64,000 nucleotides of DNA from Sphingobacterium daejeonense (GTDB lineage: Bacteria > Bacteroidota > Bacteroidia > Sphingobacteriales > Sphingobacteriaceae): positions 2,852,001 to 2,916,000 of the forward strand of contig NZ_LR590470.1 in the NCBI RefSeq assembly GCF_901472535.1. The letters are read 5' to 3'. The notes below the pieces were generated by a model, which searched no databases, was not told the origin of the DNA, and worked only from the letters and a program-made list of their open reading frames with translations. Positions 26,211 through 35,506 of the stretch are shown piece by piece. Both the position numbers and the translations under genes were made by a program. Numbering within the stretch: the first letter of the stretch is position 1; each line of letters begins with the position of its first letter.

Positions 26211-26979
26211 GTGGAAGAACAAGGATACATAGAATTAAGGATTGAGAATTTTCAAAAGAATCTAGATCCAAAAGATATCGATATTGCTGACATAAAATCT
26301 GTTATTAGTGATATTGAGACCTTTTTATATCCTACTAAAGAAGAAAAGAGGACCAGACCTCATGTGTCCTATGACATTGAAAAAGGTTCGGCCAAACATA
26401 AATTTTTCCTCCCAATATCTGCTGTTATTTTATTCAATGGTTTAACGTCTGAAATCAGGAAAAGAGATTCAATTGACTTTCTTGATTATAAACGACAGGA
26501 GGTCATAGATAAATTTCAAAAGATAGCCATTAAAAATGGTTTAACCATAGAATTTAATTCATCAATTAGTCAGGAACCGACATTAATCATTGACAACAAA
26601 TCAGATTTTCAATTAATTTATTCCAAAATTCTATGAGAGTGAATTCTATTTATATGGAGAAATATATCAAGAGGGCGGGAAAAAACCTAATATCCATATA
26701 ACTACTAGTGAATATGGAAATCTAACCATTGCCACTACAAAGCAACAGATAATTGATGGAGAAAAGAAATCTTATAAACCTTATGGGATAAAAGCGAGCG
26801 GAAAGAAGAGTTTAGAAGATGGTAGGATTTATGACCTTTCCCTAATCGAGTTTATAGCTTATCAACCAGTGTTTGATAAAACCTTACTGCAAAGAGCAAT
26901 AAAAAGTGCCTCTGCTAACCTTGAAAAAATCAAGAACTTGGACAAATGGATTGAGAATTTAAAAGCTGACGGGATCTAA
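26211..26979 (+). CDS. Unknown partner protein of a PIN-domain gene (frameshift)
   Basis: About 255 aa if a single frameshift near 26625-26635 is repaired ('QLIYSKF' continuing 'YESEFYLYGEIYQEGGKK'). It contains 'IADIKSVISDIETFLYP', 'ISAVILFNGLTSEI', and a C-terminal '-YDLSLIEFIAYQP'. No family is recognised. It ends four bases before the PIN gene, so it is probably co-translated and may be the antitoxin or regulatory partner, though much larger than a usual VapB. The start (GTG 26211) is a guess; a TTG lies 15 bp upstream. Confidence 0.55.
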
Positions 26980-26983
26980 AATA

Positions 26984-27468
26984 ATGATAAATAGTATTAA
27001 AAGTGTGTTATTGGATAACTCATTTGTCACCAGGCTTTTGAAAGGCGATGATCCTTTACATCAGAATGTGGTTAATTATTATGAACATTTTCTGAATAAT
27101 GGAGTAGTTATGTATCTATCAACAATCGTTGTTAGTGAATATTCGGTTGCGGATGATCCTATTAACTTATTATCGTTGAAAACTTTTCGATTATTGGAAT
27201 TCGATTATCAAGACGCAAAATTATCTGGTGAACTATATAAAGCCTTAAAAGACAATAATGAAGCCCGGAATAGTATAGAGAGAAAAGTTATTATTAATGA
27301 TTTAAAGCTGTTTGCTCAAATTCAAGCTCGGGGAATTGAATCATTTATTCAAAAGATGTTAAGGCGTTTTCTAAAATGTTTACCCCTTTGAAAGAAAATG
27401 GTTTAATTAATTTCCATTACTTTGACCTTTCAATCCCCCTTAATGAATTAAAAGGAACCTTATTTTAG
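26984..27468 (+). CDS. PIN-domain ribonuclease, VapC-like (frameshift)
   Basis: About 161 aa. The PIN fold is visible: 'SVLLDNSFVTRLLKGDDPLHQN' with the first acidic residue, 'YLSTIVVSEYSV' with the Glu, and 'VIINDLKLFAQIQARGIESFI' with the C-terminal Asp. The frame breaks near 27357, where AAAAGGATG seems to read AAAAGATG; the repaired tail continues 'DVKAFSKMFTPLKENGL' to a TAG at 27466. PIN proteins of this type are metal-dependent RNases in toxin-antitoxin pairs; the preceding gene is the likely partner. Confidence 0.75.
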
Positions 27469-27490
27469 GAGTTTCAATCAAATAAGTTAA

Positions 27491-27524
27491 AAGCCCTTGC
27501 TAATTTAAAAGTAAGGGCTTTTTA
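27491..27524 (+). terminator. Rho-independent terminator
   Basis: AAGCCCTT pairs with AAGGGCTT, followed by TTTTTATAT. It closes the PIN operon and isolates the repeat-rich non-coding zone that follows. Confidence 0.75.
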
Positions 27525-27566
27525 TATGATCATCTCTTCCGCACCAAATTATTGCAAGGTATACGT

Positions 27567-27580
27567 TTTGTCATACAAAA
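27567..27580. promoter_or_regulatory. TTTGT-type palindrome 1 (operator-like)
   Basis: TTTTGT-CAT-ACAAAA inside GCAAGGTATACGTTTTG. Related palindromes lie at 27991-28004 (TTTGTATACACAAA), 29367-29381 (TTTGTTCGTACAAA) and 29474-29487 (CTGTATATACAAA). Three of the four follow GCAAGGT(A/G)T. The shared dyad suggests binding sites for one dimeric protein. Confidence 0.5.
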
Positions 27581-27660
27581 TCGATCTTGCTCAAAAAACA
27601 ATATTTTTTCGATAACAAATTGCGGTTTCCTTATTTGAGGGTAATTGGGGGATATAAAAT

Positions 27661-27830
27661 TGCATTAATGTGCAGTAATGTGCAGTAATATTCGGCGATA
27701 AAGCGAGTAATTGCGAGTAAATGCGAGTTGCATGGCAGTAATTTCGGCAGTGAATTTATCGCGACTAATTGCGACTAATTGCGACCAATTAAAAGATTTT
27801 GCGCTAATCTGCGCTAATCTGCGCTTAGGA
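27661..27830. repeat. Series of 10-bp doublets and triplets, set 1
   Basis: Successive tandem sets with different units: TGCA(T/G)TAAT(G) x3 at 27661-27690; GCGAGTAATT x3 at 27703-27730; GGCAGTAATTTC x2 (12 bp) at 27734-27757; GCGACTAATT x3 at 27761-27790; GCGCTAATCT x3 at 27801-27827. All share TAAT at a fixed place after a G/C-rich start, with the period held at about one DNA turn. Confidence 0.85.
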
Positions 27831-27849
27831 AAAACTGTTAAAGTGGTTA

Positions 27850-27911
27850 TTTATACTGTATTTATACAATTGATCATTTCATCATAATTTTTTTATACTG
27901 TATTTATACAA
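27850..27911. repeat. 20-bp direct repeat
   Basis: TTTATACTGTATTTATACAA occurs perfectly at 27850-27869 and 27892-27911, 42 bp apart. Each copy is itself built from two TTTATAC units about 10-11 bp apart. Confidence 0.85.
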
Positions 27912-28039
27912 CTCTAATTTCTTGATAGAGATAATCACCTATTATTCTCAGCTACTTCTACATTTGTTTTGAAAGGTGGCAGGATGTCCCTTTGTATACA
28001 CAAATGGGAGAATGATTTTAGAAACCGCAACTAATAACA

Positions 28040-28154
28040 ACCTCAGAAAACCTCAGATTAATAAGCTGTCAAAACCTGTTATTTAAATGTTGACAAATGT
28101 TGACATTCGAACTTGTCAAAACTTGACATTGAAAACCTAACAAAACCTAACATT
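28040..28154. repeat. Regular array of 20-bp doublets, set 2
   Basis: Units start at 28040, about 28065, 28088, 28111 and 28135, a pitch of 23-25 bp. Four have the form heptamer-AAA-heptamer-ATT, with a different heptamer each time: ACCTCAG, TGTTGAC, ACTTG(T/A)C, ACCTAAC. The second unit is degenerate. The fixed AAA/ATT and pitch with changing heptamers is not a simple microsatellite. Confidence 0.85.
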
Positions 28155-28289
28155 CAAGTGGCCCTCAGCTTTACAATATTTTACAATTAATCATTAAAAA
28201 AGAAGATATCAGCTAGGCTAATCTGCCTAGTATCAAGTAGATCATTCATAAAATATTAGTCCATACCTCAACACATTTCTATTTTTCGG

Positions 28290-29060
28290 AAACCATAAAA
28301 AAGAGACTTCTGTGCTATCTGTTCACGCATATTAATAATTTCTGCCCCTTTATAAAAAAGACAGATACGCATACTTCGTTGCTATCTGTTCGTATATGAT
28401 GTCGTTTCCAGAAATATAAAAAAGGATCTTCAGATAATTTTCGTTGGTCATTACACGTGCGCGCGAGCTGACCGAGAATTTTGTCGCCTTTAAAAAAAGA
28501 AATGGACGAACTTTGTGGTTATCTGTTTATGCGTAAAGACTTCATTGGTATCTGTTGGCGTGTATACCCGACTTCTTGGTTATCTATTTATGTGCGTGGT
28601 AACACTTCACTGAATCCAAATCTGGATTGGAGTGATTTTTGTACACGCATCCGTATTCTTACTCGTAAAAAAAGAAAGGTTTTTCTAAGATCATAACAGG
28701 TGTGAAGGTTTTAACACAGTCATTACGCGCATAGAGGATCCTAATTAATTGGTCTTAGTAAATGGGAAAACCGCATCATTGGCTAAATGAAGATTTTTCA
28801 ACAAGTGTTATGTGCGCACGGTATAAGCGCGAATCCAGGCAACAGAAGATTATTGGGGCATTGTTACGCGTATACGTGCAAAGTTTCCCGAGCTATAAAA
28901 AAGATCACATTGAATTTTTACAGTCCATACGCGCGGGTATAAGATGTATTCTTGGAGTTTTCGTCGGTCTCTATGCGCGCGTAAGGACGCTTATTAAAAA
29001 AACTTCTGGGTCATCTGTTTCGCGTGGGTGATTTGAATTTTCGGAGTCCATACGCGCAGG
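28290..29060. repeat. Degenerate GCGC repeats with A-tracts
   Basis: At least six copies of ACTTC-N-TTGGT-N-ATCTGTT followed by a GCG-rich end occur at 28306-28330, 28373-28397, 28510-28534, 28539-28564, 28571-28597 and 29002-29026. A related form ending CATACGCGC or CATTACRYGCGC lies at 28437-28465, 28708-28732, 28910-28940, 28957-28983 and 29033-29060. Seven A6-A7 tracts (near 28295, 28352, 28416, 28491, 28666, 28895, 28994) punctuate the array and would bend DNA. Confidence 0.75.
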
Positions 29061-29282
29061 TGACATCCATTCAGAATAATAACTTAGTTAAACAATGTAA
29101 TACGCAGTTTTAAATTTAAGCCTATTTTAGAGGCGTGTGTTGAATTTATTATTAAAAGCGGTACGTTTACATGCTCTAAAATTTTCGCGCTCTTAAATCG
29201 CTTTAAAATGCGCTAAAGTATACAATTAGAATATTGTTATTTTGATAATCTGATATAAAGTTAGATTGATATCATGTTATAA

Positions 29283-29330
29283 AATTGGTTGAGCTACTCA
29301 TCGTTAAAAGTGACAAGAGTAGCTCCAATT
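29283..29330. repeat. Strong hairpin
   Basis: GAGCTACTC and GAGTAGCTC pair perfectly, extended by AATTG/CAATT after a small bulge. No T-tract follows, so it may be a structural or protein-binding site rather than a terminator. Confidence 0.55.
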
Positions 29331-29432
29331 TACCCAGTGATATTTTTGTAGTGCAAGGTGTGTATTTGTTCGTACAAATTACATCTATTGCCTGTTCCAG
29401 GGTAAGCCGGTAAAGCTATAGGAAAATATACC

Positions 29433-29452
29433 CCTCCCCAACTTTGGGGAGG
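29433..29452. terminator. Hairpin CCTCCCC/GGGGAGG
   Basis: A 7-bp GC stem with loop AACTTT inside the non-coding zone, about 150 bp beyond the stop codon of the convergent lipoprotein gene. It may terminate that minus-strand transcript, but the T-run is weak. Confidence 0.4.
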
Positions 29453-29598
29453 CTTATTGCAAGGTGTATTTCTGTATATACAAAAACCATCACACTCAAC
29501 TGATTTTCCTTACTGAATGGTGTATATGTGTGGCCACATAAATCTAAAATACCTATTGATTTTCATCAAATGCAAGAAGTACTTTCGTATATAGGAAA

Positions 29599-29991
29599 TT
29601 AGTTATTTAGCTCAGATGCGGTAACAGTATATTGTAATCTTAGAACATTACTTTCCCCACTCTTTACTACTTTCTTGATCTCCTTACCGTTCAACAATAA
29701 TGTAATTGAATAATCGGAATTAGGAACTTCAGAGGTATTGATACTTAACATTACAACATCACCACCTTTTACCTTGTCCTTGATCTCTATTTTTTTGTCA
29801 AGCCCCTTCCCTCCTTGAAGTTTGCCCTCATAAAAACTATGATAAGCATACTCTGCTTTCGTCCCTCCAGGATTAAAGATGTAGGTAACATTAGAATCTG
29901 CCGTAGGATCTATTTCAATGCTCTTGTCTTTACCGCAGCCAATAAGTAAAATCACTGATAATATAATTAGGAAGTAAGTTTTGGCATTCAT
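29599..29991 (-). CDS. Small lipoprotein of the element
   Basis: A 130-aa lipoprotein with signal MNAKTYFLIILSVILLIGCG (lipobox LIGC). The mature domain is beta-rich ('NVTYIFNPGGTKAEYAYHSF', 'DYSITLLLNGKEIKKVVKSG') and resembles small MmpS-like proteins of Bacteroidota. CAAATCTA at 30017-30024 would read TAGATTTG on this strand, a candidate -7 element. It could act in surface exclusion; that is inference. Confidence 0.65.
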   Translation of the reverse strand: MNAKTYFLIILSVILLIGCGKDKSIEIDPTADSNVTYIFNPGGTKAEYAYHSFYEGKLQGGKGLDKKIEIKDKVKGGDVVMLSINTSEVPNSDYSITLLLNGKEIKKVVKSGESNVLRLQYTVTASELNN

Positions 29992-30219
29992 GATATAAAT
30001 TGTGTGGTTTGTTTGGCAAATCTATAAAATATTTATAATTATTCCTTTGATAAGTATGGTTATTGATTGATATTCAGTATATTTGTGTATATAGAAAACA
30101 CGGAAAAGTGGGAATGATGAGTGGGGTTTTCTATAGCTTCTTTCAAACAGGTACTTCTAGAATACCTGTTTTCCCTTTAATCCGTGGTTAACACTTATTA
30201 CGAAAGGAGCTTAATTACA

Positions 30220-30352
30220 ATGAAAAATCAAATTAACCAAACACCGCATCCAAACTTCGAGGATGACGAAGCCTACTTCCAAAGAACTAGAGAATATAGA
30301 AGAGATCTTCCAAGCCATGGAAGATCATGATTTTTATTCAATTGAAGATTAA
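30220..30352 (+). CDS. Very small protein (frameshift)
   Basis: About 43 aa: MKNQINQTPHPNFEDDEAYF, then after a one-base shift near 30300 'EEIFQAMEDHDFYSIED'. It follows GAAAGGAGC. Acidic, no known family. It is the first of a short run of genes leading to the tail genes; a TATATTTG element at 30078-30085 is a plausible promoter. Confidence 0.45.
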
Positions 30353-30356
30353 TAGT

Positions 30357-30631
30357 ATGATAAAATCAATAGTGAGTGAGTTTGGACAGCTAGGCTGTTA
30401 CGAAGGTGAATATGAGGATAAAGATTTTACATATTACTCCTTATCGAATAATGGTGCCACCATACACCTTAATTGTTGAAAAGTCTACGGGTAGACGATT
30501 TTTTTAAATCTGATGAAAACCTAGCTAATATTCTTGGTTATAACAGTATGCAGGAAGCATTACAAGTTGATGAAATTATGGATTTCTATATACAAAAGGA
30601 AAAAGAGGAAGGTTATTGGATTTTAAAATAG
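30357..30631 (+). CDS. Small protein, 'GY-LQM' family member 3 (frameshift)
   Basis: About 91 aa. Starts MIKSIVSEFGQLGCYEGEYED and, after a break near 30478, continues 'FFKSDENLANILGYNSMQEALQVDEIMDFYIQ'. The length and the helix with GYN match the products of 24814 and 25224. Function unknown. Placed directly before the tape-measure gene. Confidence 0.5.
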
Positions 30632-30662
30632 ATTGATTTAAAAGGATTAGAGGGGATAGATT

Positions 30663-32898
30663 ATGGCAAGATTACAGGTAGAAATAGATGGTAATGCAAA
30701 ATGGGCTAAGTAAAATCCTTTGGAATAGCTTCTAAAAGTGTTGATCAACTAGAGAAGGAAATTAAGGATTTACAGAAAAACCCTCAAGAATGAGCTTGAT
30801 GAAAATCTATTGCAAAAATCAATGGAAAAATAAAAGATGCTCAATCTGAATTGAAGCGTATCAATGGATTAAGCCTTAATCCAATCACTAATCAATTCAA
30901 TAATCTTGGTGCGTCTGCAGGGGTTGCCAAATGGAGCGGCTATTGAGGTAGGACGTGTGATTCAAGATTTACCTTATGCAGCCAATAATTTTGGTTCTAT
31001 TGGTAACAACATCACAAGAATTACTGAGCAATTCGGAATGTTAAGACAACAGACTGGCTCTGTTTCAGCTTCATTTAAAGCTCTTGGAACATCTTTGATA
31101 TCGTCAGGAAACTTAATTTCACTAGCTTTTTCAGCTGCAATAACAGGATGGACACTTTGGCAACAACATTCAGCCAAGGCACAAAAAGCCACAAAAGATC
31201 TTGAAGATGGTACCAAATCTTACATTGAGACCCTAGAAGGACTTAAGCGTGCATCAGGCGAAGGACAGGTGAATGCTCAAAAGGATTTAACTAACCTTAA
31301 ACTGATGTATGAGGCTACTCAGAACCTTACAATTCCAATGAAGGACCGTAAGAGAGTAGCAGATGAACTCATCAAGCAATATCCTAAACAGTTCGAGGGA
31401 TTGACCACTGAGGCTGTATTGGCAGGTAAAGCATCTCAGGCTTATGATAAGCTTACTGCTTCAATCACTGCTACGGCAATGGCGGCTGCTTATGCTAATA
31501 AGATGACTGAGAATGCTCAGAAGCAACTCAACAACTATTTGCAGATAATTGATAAGCAGAACCAGGCTAATAAGTTGAGTTTGGCAATCGAGAGAGAGAA
31601 AGCATCTATCAGTACAAGTGCCGCAGGTTCTGCAGGTGTAGGAGCGAGTAGTGCGGCCCAGTATCGTACTATTGCCGCTATCGAAGAAAAGCGAACCGTC
31701 ATTTTGAACGATATCAATAAGCTTGGTAAGGAAAATTCTGATAATAACCAACGAAAACAACCTGCTTCAAAAGAACTATAATGACCAGATAGTTAAAGGT
31801 GCTGATGCAGGCGGTAAGCTGTCTACACAGTTAGACAAAGTAGGTAAAACCACTAAAGAGGCTAAAGACATTATGCAGGACTTAGTAGGTTCTGTAATGA
31901 GCGAATATGACCGTAAGATATTTGAGATCAACAATAAGTATGACGAGATATTCAAGAAGATCAAACTGATTGGTAATTCGAGCAAGCAGGCTGATGCATT
32001 CGGCTTGGCTACTCAAGCTAAGCAGTTTGAAACTCTGCAAGCTCAGGTTAACAGGTACATTGAAACTGTCAAGGGTATTTCTCCTACAGGATTGAGAACA
32101 CTTACTAATAACAATATCAGTTCTAGTACATTACCTGGATTGTCTGATGCAACAGATAGGATCAATAAGCCTACTAAATCAGTACTTTCAAAGGATGACA
32201 AAGACCTTGAAAAACGTCTTGGACGTGTAGTAGAACGTGGATTCCGATCGGGCTTGGATAACATCCTGAGCAGTATGGATGACCTTGGTAATAATTTTAA
32301 AGAGGTATTTTCGAATGCTTTTTCCACTATTTCAGGAAGCTTCTCAAAGGTTTTTCAAGACATGATGGTAACTCAATTGGGGGATAGTTTTGCAAAAAAG
32401 ATTAACTCAGATGACTTCGAATTATGGAAGGGATTAGGCAGTAAATTATCAAAAGCTTTTGTTGCAGGCGCCTCAATGGCGGGAGGGTTAATATCAAACC
32501 TCACTAATAAAACAAGTTATGTTGGACAAGGTATAGGAGCTGGTTTATCAGGGGCTGCATCGGGAGCGGCTGCAGGAGCGGCTATCGGAGGTAAGACTGG
32601 TAGTATTTGGGGAGCGGTTGCAGGTGGATTGATTGGAGCGATATCAGGCATATTCGGAGCATCATCAGCACGTAAGCAAGAGAAGATCCAACAAGAACAG
32701 CTCTTAGAACAGAAGAAACAAACAGCCCTTATGGAGCGTCAGAATGCTCTAGCATGGGCAAGTAATATAAGCGGAATGATGACCGTAAATGGGATCGTCA
32801 ATGGTGTTGACCGTAATGCAAAAGGTCAACTAGTTGCTAAAGTAAGCGGACAAGACTTGATGTTCATACTGAACAGAACTGGAGGTGAAAGATGGTAA
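30663..32898 (+). CDS. Phage tail tape-measure protein (several frameshifts)
   Basis: A protein of about 745 aa. Start MARLQVEIDGNAK; helices such as 'SVDQLEKEIKDLQKTLKNEL'; a central 'DLPYAANNFGSIGNNITRITEQF' as in Bacteroidota tape-measure proteins; C-terminal glycine/alanine-rich segment ('GLSGAASGAAAGAAIGGKTG'). Breaks at about 30705-30720, 30777, 30815, 30915 and 31747 are all one-base, mainly in A or G runs. It should set tail length and contact the inner membrane. Its end overlaps the next start (ATGGTAA), showing translational coupling. Confidence 0.8.
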
Positions 32899-35150
32899 AG
32901 TACCGTTTACCATACAAGTCATTTGACAACAACGATTGGCTTGTAACTTTTGATATTAAAAATTTTGAAGGTGATGCGGTTGATATCCGTGGGATTGCTA
33001 CTCAAGCATGCTCCATAAATTATAATGGTAGTGCCCCTGATGATGTGTGGAAAGGAATTATAACCACCGCATCCGCTGATATCAACGTATATAATCAAGG
33101 TCAGATTGACCTCATTGAGTTGCTAGGCTTTGCCGACATGGACTGCTTGGTCACAGTATATCGAAACAATGAGATTAAGTTCAAAGGATATTTAATAGTT
33201 GATGGTATGTATATAGACTATCAAACAGTTCCCCATCCTGTTCAGTTAAGGTCCATTTGTGGACTGAATATGTTGGATGGAATGCGGTATGCTCCTTTCG
33301 GTGCGGAATTAGGTGATAGATGCCCTTTAAATTATTTTAGAAGAATTTTAGTTCAACAATTGGGTATTGACCTGCCCATAAGGTGGAGCACATCTTTACA
33401 GGCTTTAAATGAGGAAATATCAGGAGATCCATTTATAAATGCAAAATGGGCTCAGTACGGAGACGGGGTAATAATCAATCCGACTACAAACAGAATTCAA
33501 TATAAAAGTTGTTTATATATTATTGAGGGATTGACGAAAGCCTTCCAATGCCGAATAGTTCAGGCTGATGGTGCATGGTGGATATTAGGGATACATGAAC
33601 ATCATAAAGATATAATCACATATTCACAATGTGCCAATTCAACGGGTCTTCCAGTAGTCACACAGCACGCAAGAGATAGTGTTAGACATATAGGTTCAGA
33701 TTATTCTTTTGTCAAAGAAGATTCGAAGATAAGTTCCACTCCGGGATTAGGATCATTTGAAATTACATATGAAAACAGTCAATTGGAAAACATACTTCCT
33801 AATGGAGGTTTAGATCAAAGGGTTACCGGACAGCTCACATGGTGGAACGTCGACGAACCTAGTGGAATTATTATGCAAGAGTTCCAAGACATCACAGGGC
33901 GTGGAGGTAGTGCAGTCCAGTTGCGAGCATATGGTTCGGAAAACAGGTCATTTAGGTTAGTTGAGCCTTTGCCAATAGATGGCCATGTATTATTCAATAC
34001 ATTTAAATTGGGTTTTTCTTTCTTCCCAATTAGTGGTTTTCAACTTGATGAAAACGGTAACATTGATTGGTCAAAAAGGCAGCTTAAAGCATCTGTTAAA
34101 TATACGGTTCAAGAAAACGGAACAATTGTAGATTATTACCTAAACGAGTTCGGTTACTGGCAGAGCTCAAATGGACCGGCAAACCAGCAGGTTACCGGTA
34201 CGTCCTGGCATCCTTCTGGAGACTCATTTTCAATAGCGTTTGACCAAAACAAGAATTTCGATATTGGAGATCAGGTTAACATAGTAATTATTAGAGGAGG
34301 TGTAATCATAAGACATACAATCACTTTTAGTGAACCTATGGACGTTGAAAATGGAACTAACTTCATAGCGGATCAGATAAATGATGGCTTTACCTCTACT
34401 CCTAATGCCTGGACAGTTTCTATAAACAATACCGATAATGACTCGCGTAATACCGCATCCACAAGGAAAGAATTGGATTACTTTAAATATATCCATTTTA
34501 AGACTACAGATCCTTTAAAGCTAAATGTACAGGCAGTAGCTTTCAATTATCAAGGGGCAGGTAGTCTGGAAAATAAAATTGTTGACCCAGGGAACATATA
34601 CCAACAGCCTACACTGGGAGCTGGACTATTATCAATTGAGTTCATAGTTCAACCAGGACAGGATTTTGTACTTGATGATATTTGGATGAAACTTAACTCC
34701 AACAAGGATGTCTATAAAGCCTCATATAATGACCTAGGAAACACTAAGAGCGACGAAGACACCCTAAATATTTCGACCTCATTTAGCGGCTTCATGGGCT
34801 CTAATTTGATGCAACGATATAGTACGTCAAATATTGACTGGAAAATATACTGACGGTATAGCGGTCGGCACTCTTACGGACCTTTATGCTCAAGCTTTTA
34901 TGCGGTTTAGATATAAAAGCAGTATAATATTTGAAAGTAGTATAAGCACGGAGGGGAAAAGATTGGAGCTATATAGACAATTACACTATCGAGGGGTTAG
35001 ATGGTAAATTTATCCCCTGTTCAAATGTTTCGTACAATACAGAGGATAATGAGGTTTAGGTTATATGCAATGCAGGCAAGGAACGATAACATTCAATTGA
35101 CAGTAGAGCATTTCGGAACTGAAGATAAGGAAAAGGATAACACAAAATAA
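32892..35150 (+). CDS. Phage tail/baseplate-type protein (frameshifts at 3' end)
   Basis: About 750 aa, starting MVKYRLPYKSFDNNDWLVTF inside the stop of the tape-measure gene. N-terminal part has 'ACSINYNGSAPDDVWKGI' and 'FKGYLIVDGMYIDY', as in proteins encoded right after tape-measure genes in Bacteroidota prophages (distal tail or tail-tip role). The C-terminus is beta-rich. One-base breaks after 34853 and near 34960 and 35055 would, when repaired, carry it to TAA 35148-35150 ('VEHFGTEDKEKDNTK'). Confidence 0.7.
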
Positions 35151-35159
35151 CGATTGGAA

Positions 35160-35429
35160 ATGGAAAGAGAAGTCGTATTAATTTTGGAACACGCACATAG
35201 CGAGCATAATGACAAGCATTATAGAGGATTTTATAACGGTCATGAAATAAAGATACTGTCTCGGTACCGGGACGATGGAAGAAAAAATTACTTACGTTTG
35301 AACATGGGCTTGGCCAAGGCTTTAGAATGCAATGATATAAATGACCTCAATCATTTATTACTTAATTATAAATGTAGATTGGTCGGGTTGCATAAGGATA
35401 AAATGGAGGTAACCATATTCCTCAATTAA
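35160..35429 (+). CDS. Hypothetical protein after the tail genes
   Basis: An 89-aa charged protein from ATG 35160 (a TTG six bases upstream is possible). Contains 'ILEHAHSEHNDKHYRGFYN' and 'LNHLLLNYKCRLVGL'. No family recognised. Its position straight after the tail protein hints at a tail or chaperone role, without direct evidence. Confidence 0.5.
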   Translation: MEREVVLILEHAHSEHNDKHYRGFYNGHEIKILSRYRDDGRKNYLRLNMGLAKALECNDINDLNHLLLNYKCRLVGLHKDKMEVTIFLN

Positions 35430-35506
35430 TTTAGGATCTTTTCTATCATCATATATTAAGATTAGCTTATTTAATGGTTAATCCGGATTTTCTCCAACCC
35501 TATCAA

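Larger units (their letters stand above)
27525..29598. other. 2.1-kb non-coding zone with layered short repeats
   Basis: No convincing gene on either strand; the two open frames at 28481-28696 and 28762-29031 translate repeats and lack ribosome-binding sites. The zone contains 10-bp doublets and triplets (27661-27830, 28040-28154), a 20-bp direct repeat, degenerate GCGC-containing repeats with A-tracts (28290-29060) and TTTGT-N3/4-ACAAA palindromes. An origin, centromere-like or packaging region, or a structured RNA locus, are all possible; nothing in the sequence decides. Confidence 0.7.

Noticed and set aside
27661..28154. CRISPR array
   Set aside because: The repeated part is only 7-10 bp and differs from unit to unit, spacers are 3-5 bp, and no cas gene is in the window.
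28481..29031. Two open frames of 71 and 89 codons (28481-28696, 28762-29031) as genes
   Set aside because: They translate the degenerate repeats themselves, lack ribosome-binding sites and good starts, and resemble no protein family. The repeat structure explains the open frames.
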